Below are positions 1 to 6,569 of a stretch of DNA of 64,000 nt, one piece after another. How positions within the stretch are numbered: position 1 is the first letter of the stretch; every line of letters starts with the position of its first letter. A model generated the notes under the pieces. The model was not told the DNA's origin and did not search any database. It saw only the letters and a list, made by a program, of their open reading frames with translations. A program made the position numbers and the translations under genes. The stretch is from Burkholderia latens (GTDB lineage: Bacteria > Pseudomonadota > Gammaproteobacteria > Burkholderiales > Burkholderiaceae), in assembly GCF_902499045.1 (NCBI RefSeq), contig NZ_CABVPL010000002.1:231834-295833 (forward strand). Reading direction: 5' to 3'.

Positions 1-988
1 GACCATCCTCGACGAGCCGGATCTCCACTTCATAGATGCCGCTGGGCAGCGGGCGCGTATCGACCACCTGCAGCCCCGGCTGCACCGATTGGCTGTGGAT
101 CAACGCGCCATTGCGATAGATTTCCACCATGCCCTGGCGATTGGCGGTCACATAAACGGGATAGAGGCTCGGGCGCGCGCCTTCGACCTCGCGCGCCTCG
201 GAGGTGCCAAACATCACCCCAAGTGTGGTCGCCGCGCCTCCGCCCGGCATGCGCGGAGGCCGGATACCGGTTGCCAGGTCCGGCGTAAAGAAGCCCGCGC
301 GCGCGAACTTGCCCTCGAACTCGCGCTGCGCGTATAGGCGCGGCACCGAGTATTCAATCTCGCTGGCTCGCCGCATGCCGCGGTTCTGCGTCGCCTGCAA
401 TCCGCTCGTGATGGACCAGTTCCCCACGCTACCGATGGCGTCGAACGAATACCGTCCGCCGATTTCACGGCCCTGGCCACCCGTGAGATTCAGGTAGTTG
501 TACGTAATCAGGCCGGTGCTTCCACTGGCCGGCAGCGGGTGATATTTCTTCTGCTCGCCATCCTGTTCCGCATGGCGCGTCACGATCGATAAAACGGAGT
601 CCTGCAGGTTGTAGTGAAGCGCGAGCACGCCGTCGCAGTTGGTATCGCAGGCGCCAAGCGCACGCGGCTCACGGAGAAATTTTTCGATCAGCTCGCGATC
701 GCCCTGTTCGATGCCGCCGCGCTGCTCATTCGAGAGCGCCACCAACTGGACCTTTCCGTCGCGACTCAACGTGATCGTGCCCTCGCCTGCCGAATGGCCA
801 TCGAAATCGATACGCACGATCAGCGGTGAATCGAACAGTTGCTCGAGAAAATCCGCCGGAAGCTGCTCCGCCTGCTCGAACAGGTCCGCTCCCGAGCCGG
901 CAACCTCCGCACGCGCGAACGCGCCCTGTTGGCACAGCGCACCAATGGCAAGAAAAATAGCGACGCTGATCTTGCTCATTTTTGGCAT
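1..988 (-). CDS. CS1/alpha-type fimbrial usher (5' part, truncated by window edge)
   Basis: The frame is open from 988 to the left edge, giving 329 codons with no stop. Residues 1-25 form a signal peptide ending near QQGAFA. The following stretch (FDSPLIVRIDFDG, a CDTNCDG loop, then SGSTGLITYNYLNL) resembles the N-terminal part of CooC/CblC-type ushers, outer-membrane pores that export and assemble CS1-class pili. The later TANRQGMVEIYRNG and PLPSGIYEVEIRL match the plug/POTRA-like segment of ushers generally. The start is the first ATG, with GGAG five bases upstream; a second in-frame ATG lies at 979. It is the last gene seen in the pilus locus, downstream of six pilin genes on the same strand. 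An inverted-repeat motif lies 230 bp upstream. Family assignment is by recognition; the C-terminal half cannot be seen. Confidence 0.8.
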   Translation of the reverse strand, partial: MPKMSKISVAIFLAIGALCQQGAFARAEVAGSGADLFEQAEQLPADFLEQLFDSPLIVRIDFDGHSAGEGTITLSRDGKVQLVALSNEQRGGIEQGDRELIEKFLREPRALGACDTNCDGVLALHYNLQDSVLSIVTRHAEQDGEQKKYHPLPASGSTGLITYNYLNLTGGQGREIGGRYSFDAIGSVGNWSITSGLQATQNRGMRRASEIEYSVPRLYAQREFEGKFARAGFFTPDLATGIRPPRMPGGGAATTLGVMFGTSEAREVEGARPSLYPVYVTANRQGMVEIYRNGALIHSQSVQPGLQVVDTRPLPSGIYEVEIRLVEDG

Positions 989-1217
989 AGCTGCTCCAAC
1001 ATTCGTTAAATTCCGTTAAATGGGTAACCCGATGGATACGCGGGACAATCGAAACTGGACACACCGTATGGGCGAAATGCGCTCCAGAGCCACGCGAGCA
1101 GAACCACCGCAACGGGCGCGCGGCAATTTATCGGTGTGGACGGCGGGGAAGCGCAAAGCCGACGGCATGCGGTCGGTGTCGACTGAGGGAATTATGGGAA
1201 ATTGAATGACCGAAACG

Positions 1218-1235
1218 AATCAGAGAAGTCTGATT
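1218..1235. promoter_or_regulatory. Inverted repeat AATCAGA-GAAG-TCTGATT
   Basis: Both 7-bp arms match perfectly around a 4-bp spacer. It is a close relative (16 of 19 bases) of the motif before each pilin cassette. It lies 230 bp upstream of the usher start. The 5-4-5 core layout resembles sites of NarL/LuxR-type regulators such as RcsB, but the binding protein is unknown. Confidence 0.55.
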
Positions 1236-1370
1236 TAGGAGGCCAAGAAATCGCTGAAGCTGGTTGAGAAAGCGACGGATTATTAAATAATGAAAAGCTG
1301 CGCGGTTTGTTTCGGACAGCCCAGCGCCATGCCGGCACGTAATGGCCATTGAACCGGCGCTTGCGGAAAG

Positions 1371-1404
1371 ACGGATTCGCCCCTGTTTATAGGGACGAAT
1401 CCGT
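1371..1404 (-). terminator. Hairpin after pilin cassette A
   Basis: ACGGATTCG and CGAATCCGT form a 9-bp outer stem. CCCT/AGGG extends it across one mismatch, with a 6-base loop. It lies 50 bp past the stop of the second pilin of cassette A. There is no long T-run on the minus strand, so it may act as an RNA stabiliser rather than a classic terminator. The homologous hairpin follows cassette B. Confidence 0.55.
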
Positions 1405-1454
1405 TGTCGTGCGCTGACGAGGGAGGACCATTACGCACGTGCGAAAGCACCACC

Positions 1455-2018
1455 TTAAGACGCCATCCCGGTCTCGAAGATCGCAGTCATCGTGCCGGTA
1501 TAGGTACCGCTACGCGGGACGCGGTTCGGAGCGTAAAGACGCAATCGGACACCGACCCAGTCGCCTCTCGCGGCCGACTCGGCCATCAAAACCTCTCCGC
1601 CGTCCTCGTAGTTCACCCAGCCCCAATTTCGCCATCCGCCTTTCGCACTGGTTATATTCCCGTCAAGCTCGACAAAATCATCACCACTGTCGTGCACCAG
1701 CACCCCACGGCCTTCCGTCGACACGTCTTTGCCCTGCAGCGGAGACCGAAGTTTAAGATGGACGGGGCCATAAGAGCTTTTCACATCCCATTGGAGCTCC
1801 GCCATCTCGTTCCCGCCCTTGCCACTCCAGTCCCAGTCGTCGGGCACGGTCAACGTCTTGTTCTCACCATCCCACTCGCCCCTGGGCTTTACCACAAAGA
1901 TATCCGGCCTTGGAACTTTACCCGCAAGCTGAACCTTGAGATCAATCGGGTCCGGATTTGCCGCATACGCCGACATTGCATATGCGCTCGCAGCAATTGC
2001 CAAAATCAACTTCTTCAC
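1455..2018 (-). CDS. Second CS1-type pilin subunit, cassette A
   Basis: 187 residues. Residues 1-19 are a signal peptide (MKKLILAIAASAYAMSAYA), and the mature protein begins ANPDPIDLKVQLAGKVP. The C-terminus (RSGTYTGTMTAIFET) carries the G-Y-x-G near the terminal beta strand seen in CS1-type fimbrial subunits. The start is GTG, with AAGGAG seven bases before it and 11 bp after the stop of the upstream major subunit, so the two are probably translationally coupled. It shares its first 40 residues with the paralogues at 3001 and 4445. The body resembles the 3001 copy and differs strongly from the 4445 copy. It could be a minor or an alternative major subunit; the sequence does not decide this. 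Confidence 0.75.
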   Translation of the reverse strand: MKKLILAIAASAYAMSAYAANPDPIDLKVQLAGKVPRPDIFVVKPRGEWDGENKTLTVPDDWDWSGKGGNEMAELQWDVKSSYGPVHLKLRSPLQGKDVSTEGRGVLVHDSGDDFVELDGNITSAKGGWRNWGWVNYEDGGEVLMAESAARGDWVGVRLRLYAPNRVPRSGTYTGTMTAIFETGMAS

Positions 2019-2029
2019 CAGATCACTCC

Positions 2030-2545
2030 TTAGTCAATCTCAGACTCAAACATCAGCGGCACCGTGCCCTCATAGGTGCCCGCCAGCACATCGTTCTTGA
2101 TCTTGTCGCTCGCCTCCCCGGGCGTAATCACCAGATCGAGCGACTTGCCCTGCGCCGCCTCGGCCTTCGTCACAACCTCCGCGGCGTCAGTGCCGACGTC
2201 CTTATCGCCGACCTTGGCACCCACCTCGAAGTAGGCCTCCGCGTCGCCCTTGAGGGCGAGGCGCGGCACCTCGGCGCTCGAGAACTTCACCTGCACGTTG
2301 CCCACCGTGCTTTTCGCATTTACCTTCAGCGTCAGTGCATCGAACTTTTTCTTTTCGGCGTTCCACGTGAGCTCCTGCGGCTTGGCACGGTCCCACCCAC
2401 CCTCCTCCTTGACCTCGAAGACGCTCACTGGCGGCACCTCGGCGCTCAGCTTGATCTCAAAGGACTGCTCCTTGACCTCCGCGTGCGCGGTACCGGCGAT
2501 TGCGACCGCGCCCAGCAGACACGCACGAATGATGGATTGATGCAT
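2030..2545 (-). CDS. CS1-type major pilin subunit, cassette A
   Basis: 171 residues with a signal peptide of about 22 residues (MHQSIIRACLLGAVAIAGTAHA) and a mature start EVKEQSFEIKLSAEVPP. The mature N-terminus, the lack of cysteines and the C-terminal LAGTYEGTVPLMFE fit the CS1/CblA fimbrial subunit family (alpha fimbriae), in which an N-terminal strand is donated to the neighbouring subunit. The start ATG has GGAG seven bases upstream. It differs from the copy at 5002-5517 at only about six positions, but from the copy at 3567-4079 at about two dozen. It is the first gene of its cassette, with a conserved promoter region and inverted repeat 85 bp upstream. Confidence 0.8.
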   Translation of the reverse strand: MHQSIIRACLLGAVAIAGTAHAEVKEQSFEIKLSAEVPPVSVFEVKEEGGWDRAKPQELTWNAEKKKFDALTLKVNAKSTVGNVQVKFSSAEVPRLALKGDAEAYFEVGAKVGDKDVGTDAAEVVTKAEAAQGKSLDLVITPGEASDKIKNDVLAGTYEGTVPLMFESEID

Positions 2546-2629
2546 ACATACTCCAAGAATAATTAATAGGGGCCGCGCAATGGGGTGCGCCCTGCCCGCT
2601 ACATTTTCAGACCCTGGTCAGACCGAACC

Positions 2630-2647
2630 AATCAGACAACTCTTATT
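2630..2647. promoter_or_regulatory. Proximal inverted repeat AATCAGA-CAAC-TCTTATT, cassette A
   Basis: The arms match with one mismatch. The same 18 bases occur before cassettes B and C at almost the same distance (about 85 bp) from the start codon, and 17 of them recur at 34887-34903 in the flagellar region. Conservation in otherwise drifting intergenic DNA suggests an operator. Confidence 0.6.
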
Positions 2648-2754
2648 TGCGAACCATCAATTAATAAAGGATCACTAATTGATATCATCGGATACGATCT
2701 CAGCCCCCGTGACCAACGACCAACGGTAAAATGTGCGGGAAGTTGGCCGAAATG

Positions 2755-2779
2755 AATCAGAGATCAGAGAAGTCCGATT
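2755..2779. promoter_or_regulatory. Distal inverted repeat with duplicated left arm, cassette A
   Basis: AATCAGA is followed directly by GATCAGA, then GAAG and TCCGATT. It is the counterpart of the perfect repeat at 1218, with one arm duplicated. It sits about 215 bp upstream of the cassette A start codon. Confidence 0.4.
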
Positions 2780-2910
2780 TAGGAAGCCAAGACGCGGCCG
2801 AGGCGGCCTGATAAATCGACAGATTATTAAATGATGAGAAGGGGCGAGGTGTGTTTGGACAGGCCAGCGCCATGCTGGCACGCAATGGCCATTGAAACGA
2901 CGCCTGCGGA

Positions 2911-2949
2911 ACGACGGATTCGCCACTATTTACAGCGCGAATCCGTCGT
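2911..2949 (-). terminator. Hairpin after pilin cassette B
   Basis: ACGACGGATTCGC and GCGAATCCGTCGT form a perfect 13-bp stem with a 13-base loop, 52 bp past the stop of the second pilin of cassette B. It is homologous to the hairpin at 1371. There is no T-run, so its role as a terminator is inferred from position. Confidence 0.6.
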
Positions 2950-3000
2950 CGTGCGGTGGCGCGGAGGACCGCGCACGCATGCACGTGCGACAGTCCGACG

Positions 3001-3555
3001 TTAGCCCTCGACCCCGGTCTCGAAGATCGCAGTCATCGAGCCGGTGTAAGTACCGCTACGCGGAGTGCCGCCAGGCGCGCCAAGACTCAAACGGAGACGG
3101 GCCTTGCCGCCTTTTGCAGCGGATTCAGCCGCCAAGGCCTCAAATCCGTCTTCACGATTCAATGCTCCCCAGGTCCCCCACCAGCCGTTCGACTGAAATA
3201 CGGCCGCTTGAAATTCGATAGACTCGCCATTGACGTGTACGAGCACCCCACGATTTTCTCCCGACACTTCTTTCCCCTGCAGCGGAGACTGGAGTTTGAT
3301 ACGGACAGGCCCATAGGTGCTCTTGACATTCCACGCGACTTCCGCTTGGTGGCCCGCAACCGCGCCATCCCAGCCGTCTGGCGTGGTCATCGCTATGCTG
3401 GAGCCATCCCACTTGTCGTCGGGAGTTACGTCAAAGACGCTCGGCGCGGGGACTTTACCGGCGAGCTGGACCTTGAAATCGATCGGGTCCGGATTTGCCG
3501 CATACGCCGACATTGCACATGCACTCGCAGCAATTGCCAAAATCAGCTTCTTCAC
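3001..3555 (-). CDS. Second CS1-type pilin subunit, cassette B
   Basis: 184 residues counted from the GTG that aligns with the starts of the sister genes; one extra in-frame GTG precedes it. The signal peptide and mature N-terminus (ANPDPIDFKVQLAGKVP) are almost those of the other copies. The C-terminus RSGTYTGSMTAIFET also matches copy A, while the centre (about residues 40-140) has drifted. AAGGAG precedes the start and the upstream major-pilin stop is only a few bases away. Predicted to be a periplasmic pilin handled by the usher pathway; its exact place in the fibre is unknown. Confidence 0.75.
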   Translation of the reverse strand: MKKLILAIAASACAMSAYAANPDPIDFKVQLAGKVPAPSVFDVTPDDKWDGSSIAMTTPDGWDGAVAGHQAEVAWNVKSTYGPVRIKLQSPLQGKEVSGENRGVLVHVNGESIEFQAAVFQSNGWWGTWGALNREDGFEALAAESAAKGGKARLRLSLGAPGGTPRSGTYTGSMTAIFETGVEG

Positions 3556-3566
3556 CACATCACTCC

Positions 3567-4079
3567 TTACTCGACCCCAGGCTCAAACATCAGCGGCACC
3601 GTGCCCACATAGTCGCCCGCCAGCACATCGTTCTTGATCTTGTCGCTCGCCTCCCCGGGCGTGATCACCAGATCGAGCGACTTGCCTTTCGCCGCCTCGG
3701 CCTTCGTCACAACCTCCACGGCGTCAGTGCCAACGTCCTTATCGCCGACCTTGGCACCCACCTCGAAGTAGGCCTCCGCGTCGCCCTTGAGGGCGAGGCG
3801 CGGCACCTCGGCGCTCGAGAACTTCACCTGCACGTTGCCCACACCGCTTTTCGCAGTCACCCTCAGCGTCAGTGGATCGAACTTTTTCTTGTCGTCGTTC
3901 CACGTGAGTGCCTGATCCTTGGTACGATCCCAACCCTCCTCCTTGACCTCGAAGCCGCCCACCGGCGGCACCTCGGCGGTCAGCTTGATATCAAAGGACT
4001 GCTCCTTGACCTCTGCGTGCGCGGTACCGGCGATTGCGACCGCGCCCAGCAGACACGCACGAATGATTGATTGATGCAT
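3567..4079 (-). CDS. CS1-type major pilin subunit, cassette B
   Basis: 170 residues, with the same signal peptide as copies A and C. It is one residue shorter (GG to G in the EEGWDR region) and differs from copy A at about two dozen sites, mostly between residues 24 and 75 and near the end (LAGDYVGTVPLMFEPGVE). The block from about residue 75 to 150 is nearly identical to the others. The start ATG has GGAG seven bases upstream. It is the most diverged of the three major subunits although it lies between the other two. Confidence 0.8.
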   Translation of the reverse strand: MHQSIIRACLLGAVAIAGTAHAEVKEQSFDIKLTAEVPPVGGFEVKEEGWDRTKDQALTWNDDKKKFDPLTLRVTAKSGVGNVQVKFSSAEVPRLALKGDAEAYFEVGAKVGDKDVGTDAVEVVTKAEAAKGKSLDLVITPGEASDKIKNDVLAGDYVGTVPLMFEPGVE

Positions 4080-4444
4080 ACATACTCCAAGAATGATTAA
4101 TAGGGGCCGCGCAATGGAATGCGCCCTGGCAACCACATTTTTAGCGCCTGGTCAGCCTGACTCAATCAGACAACTCTTATTTGCGCACCACCGATTAAGA
4201 CAGCACTACTGATAGAGAGCATCGCGGCCGATCCTCGTGGATCTCGCGATGGCCGTCGACCAACGGCCATGCATATCGATTGACTGGACGGCGCACAGTT
4301 CTAACCTGACCTGCGGTTAGAGACGAGGTTAAAATTGATGCTTCGCGTCGTGCGCCCGCACGAACTGCGAAGGCGTCGGAAATTAACCTCGGCAACGAGC
4401 AAGATCTACACTAAATACCGAGGCACATCGCATATACAATACCC
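4080..4444. other. Intergenic region between pilin cassettes B and C
   Basis: There is no gene. It contains the cassette B promoter region with the inverted repeat at 4164-4181. The left-hand part (4260-4444), downstream of cassette C, does not resemble the 3' non-coding DNA of cassettes A and B. It has two small palindromes instead, CTAACC/GGTTAG at 4301-4320 and TCGTGCG/CGCACGA at 4348-4363, either of which could end cassette C transcription. Confidence 0.5.
4164..4181. promoter_or_regulatory. Proximal inverted repeat AATCAGA-CAAC-TCTTATT, cassette B
   Basis: It is identical over 18 bases to the elements at 2630 and 5602, although the flanking DNA of cassette B has diverged. It lies 85 bp upstream of the major-pilin start. 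Confidence 0.6.
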
Positions 4445-4990
4445 TTACCCATCGAGATCAGTCTCAAAAACCACAGACGCATCCCCTTTATGTGCGATGC
4501 CACTCTTCACAAGCCCGGCGTCGTTAGAGTAAACACTCAGAATCAATTTTATTTCAGCGCCTTTTGCGGCAAACTCTTTACTTGCGACCTCCATTTTCTC
4601 CTTATCTACCCAGAACCAACCCGTCTTGCCGGCAATGGCCATCTGTCGCTTTACGCTGATCTTCGAGGTTCCATCGTCGCTCAGGAGACTCCAGCTGCCT
4701 GTGGTAGTCGACTCCCCCCCCGAATTCAACGACAACTTCATATGAATAGCGCCATAGCTGCTTTTCACCTGGAATGGAAATTCTTTAAGCCGCGCCTCGC
4801 CATTCCACCCCTCCGGAATGTCAAACTTGGCCTCATCACCACTTGCCCAGCCGACTGGCGTTACTGTAAAAACGTCCTGCGGCGGGACTTTGCCCGCGAG
4901 CTGGACCTTGAGATCAATCGGGTCCGGATTTGCCGCATACGCCGACATTGCACATGCACTCGCGGCAATTGCCAAAATCAGCTTCTTCAC
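4445..4990 (-). CDS. Second CS1-type pilin subunit, cassette C (divergent body)
   Basis: 181 residues. The first 36 residues, including the signal peptide and ANPDPIDLKVQLAGKVP, are the same as in copy A. After that the protein is largely different from copies A and B, apart from a short VKSSYGAIHMKL segment and a terminal VVFET. The C-terminal G-Y-x-G is replaced by SGIAHKGDASVVFE. It starts at GTG with AAGGAG, 11 bp after the upstream stop, as in copy A. The pattern of a constant export and assembly end with a changed body suggests a surface-variable pilin; that role is inferred. Confidence 0.7.
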   Translation of the reverse strand: MKKLILAIAASACAMSAYAANPDPIDLKVQLAGKVPPQDVFTVTPVGWASGDEAKFDIPEGWNGEARLKEFPFQVKSSYGAIHMKLSLNSGGESTTTGSWSLLSDDGTSKISVKRQMAIAGKTGWFWVDKEKMEVASKEFAAKGAEIKLILSVYSNDAGLVKSGIAHKGDASVVFETDLDG

Positions 4991-5001
4991 CAGATCACTC
5001 C

Positions 5002-5517
5002 TTAGTCAATCTCAGACTCAAACATCAGCGGCACCGTGCCCTCATAGGTGCCCGCCAGCACATCGTTCTTGATCTTGTCGCTCGCCTCCCCGGGCGTAAT
5101 CACCAGATCGAGCGACTTGCCCTGCGCCGCCTCGGCCTTCGTCACAACCTCCGCGGCGTCAGTGCCGACGTCCTTATCGCCGACCTTGGCACCCACCTCG
5201 AAGTAGGCCTCCGCGTCGCCCTTGAGGGCGAGGCGCGGCACCTCGGCGCTCGAGAACTTCACCTGCACGTTGCCCACCGTGCTTTTCGCATTTACCTTCA
5301 GCGTCAGTGGATCGAACTTTTTCTTTTCGGCGTTCCACGTGAGCTCCTGGGCCTTGGTACGGTCCCACCCACCCTCTTCCTTGACATCGAAGACGCTCAC
5401 TGGCGGCACCTCGGCGCTCAGCTTGATCTCAAAGGACTTCTCCTTGACCTCTGCGTGCGCAGTACCACCGATTGCGACCGCGCCCAGCAGACACGCACGA
5501 ATGATTGATTGATGCAT
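5002..5517 (-). CDS. CS1-type major pilin subunit, cassette C
   Basis: 171 residues, nearly identical to the cassette A major subunit (about six substitutions, all in the first 80 residues). Signal peptide of about 22 residues, no cysteines, C-terminus LAGTYEGTVPLMFE. The start ATG has GGAG seven bases before it. It is the first gene of the whole minus-strand pilus array. The CS1-type chaperone gene that usually precedes the major pilin in cbl/coo-type operons is not found upstream. Confidence 0.8.
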   Translation of the reverse strand: MHQSIIRACLLGAVAIGGTAHAEVKEKSFEIKLSAEVPPVSVFDVKEEGGWDRTKAQELTWNAEKKKFDPLTLKVNAKSTVGNVQVKFSSAEVPRLALKGDAEAYFEVGAKVGDKDVGTDAAEVVTKAEAAQGKSLDLVITPGEASDKIKNDVLAGTYEGTVPLMFESEID

Positions 5518-5601
5518 ACATACTCCAAGAATGATTAATAGGGGCCGCGCAATGGAGTGCGCCCTGCCAACCACATTTTCAGCCCCTGGTCAGACCGAAC
5601 C

Positions 5602-5619
5602 AATCAGACAACTCTTATT
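5602..5619. promoter_or_regulatory. Proximal inverted repeat AATCAGA-CAAC-TCTTATT, cassette C
   Basis: It matches the 2630 and 4164 elements in sequence and in distance to the start codon (85 bp). A further TCAGA copy lies 14 bp to its left, as before cassette A. Confidence 0.6.
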
Positions 5620-5769
5620 TGCGCACCATCAATTAATAAAGGATCACTAATTGAGATCATCGGAGACGATCCCATCCCCCGCGACCATCGACTAACGGCT
5701 ACGCATTACGATTGACGACCAGAACGTCGGGCGAGGGTTGCCGCCTGGGGTACCGTCGGACGCCTCGTG

Positions 5770-5985
5770 TCATCGAGACAAAAGATCAGTTCTACCGTTC
5801 AATGTGGCCGGCGTCCTTAGTGCATCGTCGCCGTTCGCGATGGCGGACGCGACGAGGGAGGCGCTCAACATCACAAACTCCGAGGTTCCGTACCCCAACC
5901 TCTCTGCGGCGCGCTCGACATGGTGATAGTCGCCGGGATGGACCTCCAAAACGACTACCTTGTTTTCGCATCGACTGTTATTCAC
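5770..5985 (-). CDS. Small ribbon-helix-helix / DUF1778-like protein (possible orphan antitoxin)
   Basis: 71 residues from a GTG start with AGGAG nine bases upstream. The stretch VLEVHPGDYHHVERAAERLG, then TSEFVMLSASLVASAI, follows the pattern of TacA/DUF1778-type antitoxins: a short beta strand, a VERAA helix, and SEFV leading into a second helix. Such proteins bind DNA as dimers and neutralise a GNAT toxin. No toxin gene is adjacent, so it may be a relic or a stand-alone regulator next to the pilin promoters. The call rests on motif resemblance only, and the gene is short. Confidence 0.4.
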   Translation of the reverse strand: MNNSRCENKVVVLEVHPGDYHHVERAAERLGYGTSEFVMLSASLVASAIANGDDALRTPATLNGRTDLLSR

Positions 5986-6569
5986 CGAAGCCCTCTCCTT
6001 TCGTTTCCAGTGGCCAAGATTTGAACCCTGTCGGCGGAGTCCAATAAGGAATCTGATGGTACCGACAGTGGCAAGCCACATCGATCAGAAATGTCTCAAA
6101 AGAGCTTCGGGGTGGCCTCGGCGCAGGTTTCGAGCCTGCGGCGTTAGAGAATAGTCGGTAGGACGTGAGCAGCCCGGCGTGCGTGATTGATGAGCGCTGC
6201 ACTGGTGCCGTGCCGCTCGGTTCCAACTTCTAGAACTGGGTGTGAGGAGCGCGTTGAGATTCGGGCCCCAATGTTGAATTATTCCAGGTAAAGCAGCGCG
6301 GAATCGTCATCGCGCTCTTCCAATCGTGCCGGGAACCCGCAGCGACGTGCGGGCAGCGATCGCCAACCGGAGTGCCGAGCAAGCGCTGCGCGGAATCGCA
6401 ATCGGGAGGCGCAACTACTTGTTCGTCAGTTCAGACCCTGGCGTCGAACGCGGCAGCGATGGACAGTCTGATTGGCACTACGACATTGAGCCGCATCGAT
6501 CCCGGAGCGTACTTCACCTACCTGCCTGCCCGCATCAGACCCATCCGGCCTTTCCTCGCCCCCACACCA
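5986..6569. other. Intergenic region between pilus and flagellar loci
   Basis: There is no intact gene. The right half contains the tail of a broken IS66-type transposase (about 6359-6545). The left half (5986-6350) shows nothing I can assign. Its short ORFs overlap each other and lack ribosome binding sites. Confidence 0.5.
6359..6545 (+). pseudogene. IS66-family transposase C-terminal remnant, frameshifted
   Basis: One plus frame reads SAEQALRGIAIGRRNYLF and VSSDPGVER. After a shift near 6450 a second plus frame continues with AAAMDSLIGT and SRIDPGAYF. Joined together they follow the order of the C-terminal part of IS66 transposases (AERALR-x-ALGRKNWLF, GGERAAAMYSLIGT, IDPEAYL). The rest of the element, including terminal repeats, is missing. 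It marks past insertion-sequence activity at the join between the pilus and flagellar loci. Confidence 0.6.

Larger units (their letters stand above)
989..1454. other. Non-coding region upstream of the usher gene
   Basis: I see no gene here. The region holds the hairpin at 1371-1404 that would end the pilin cassette, and a perfect 7-4-7 inverted repeat at 1218-1235. From about 1205 to 1454 it is an imperfect copy of 2744-3000, so it is the 3' non-coding part of the duplicated cassette. The 989-1200 part is specific to this site and should contain the usher promoter. Confidence 0.6.
2546..3000. other. Intergenic region between pilin cassettes A and B
   Basis: There is no gene. From right to left it holds the hairpin ending cassette B (2911-2949), an imperfect inverted repeat (2755-2779), and the cassette A promoter region. 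That region has a proximal inverted repeat (2630-2647) preceded by two further TCAGA copies (2607, 2618). The 2546-2725 part matches the region upstream of cassette C more closely than that of cassette B. Confidence 0.6.

Noticed and set aside
6010-6150. tRNA T-arm-like sequences (GGTTCAAATC on the minus strand near 6020, GCAGGTTTCGAGCCTGC near 6121)
   Set aside because: No cloverleaf, anticodon arm or acceptor stem could be assembled around either, and the loops are not canonical.
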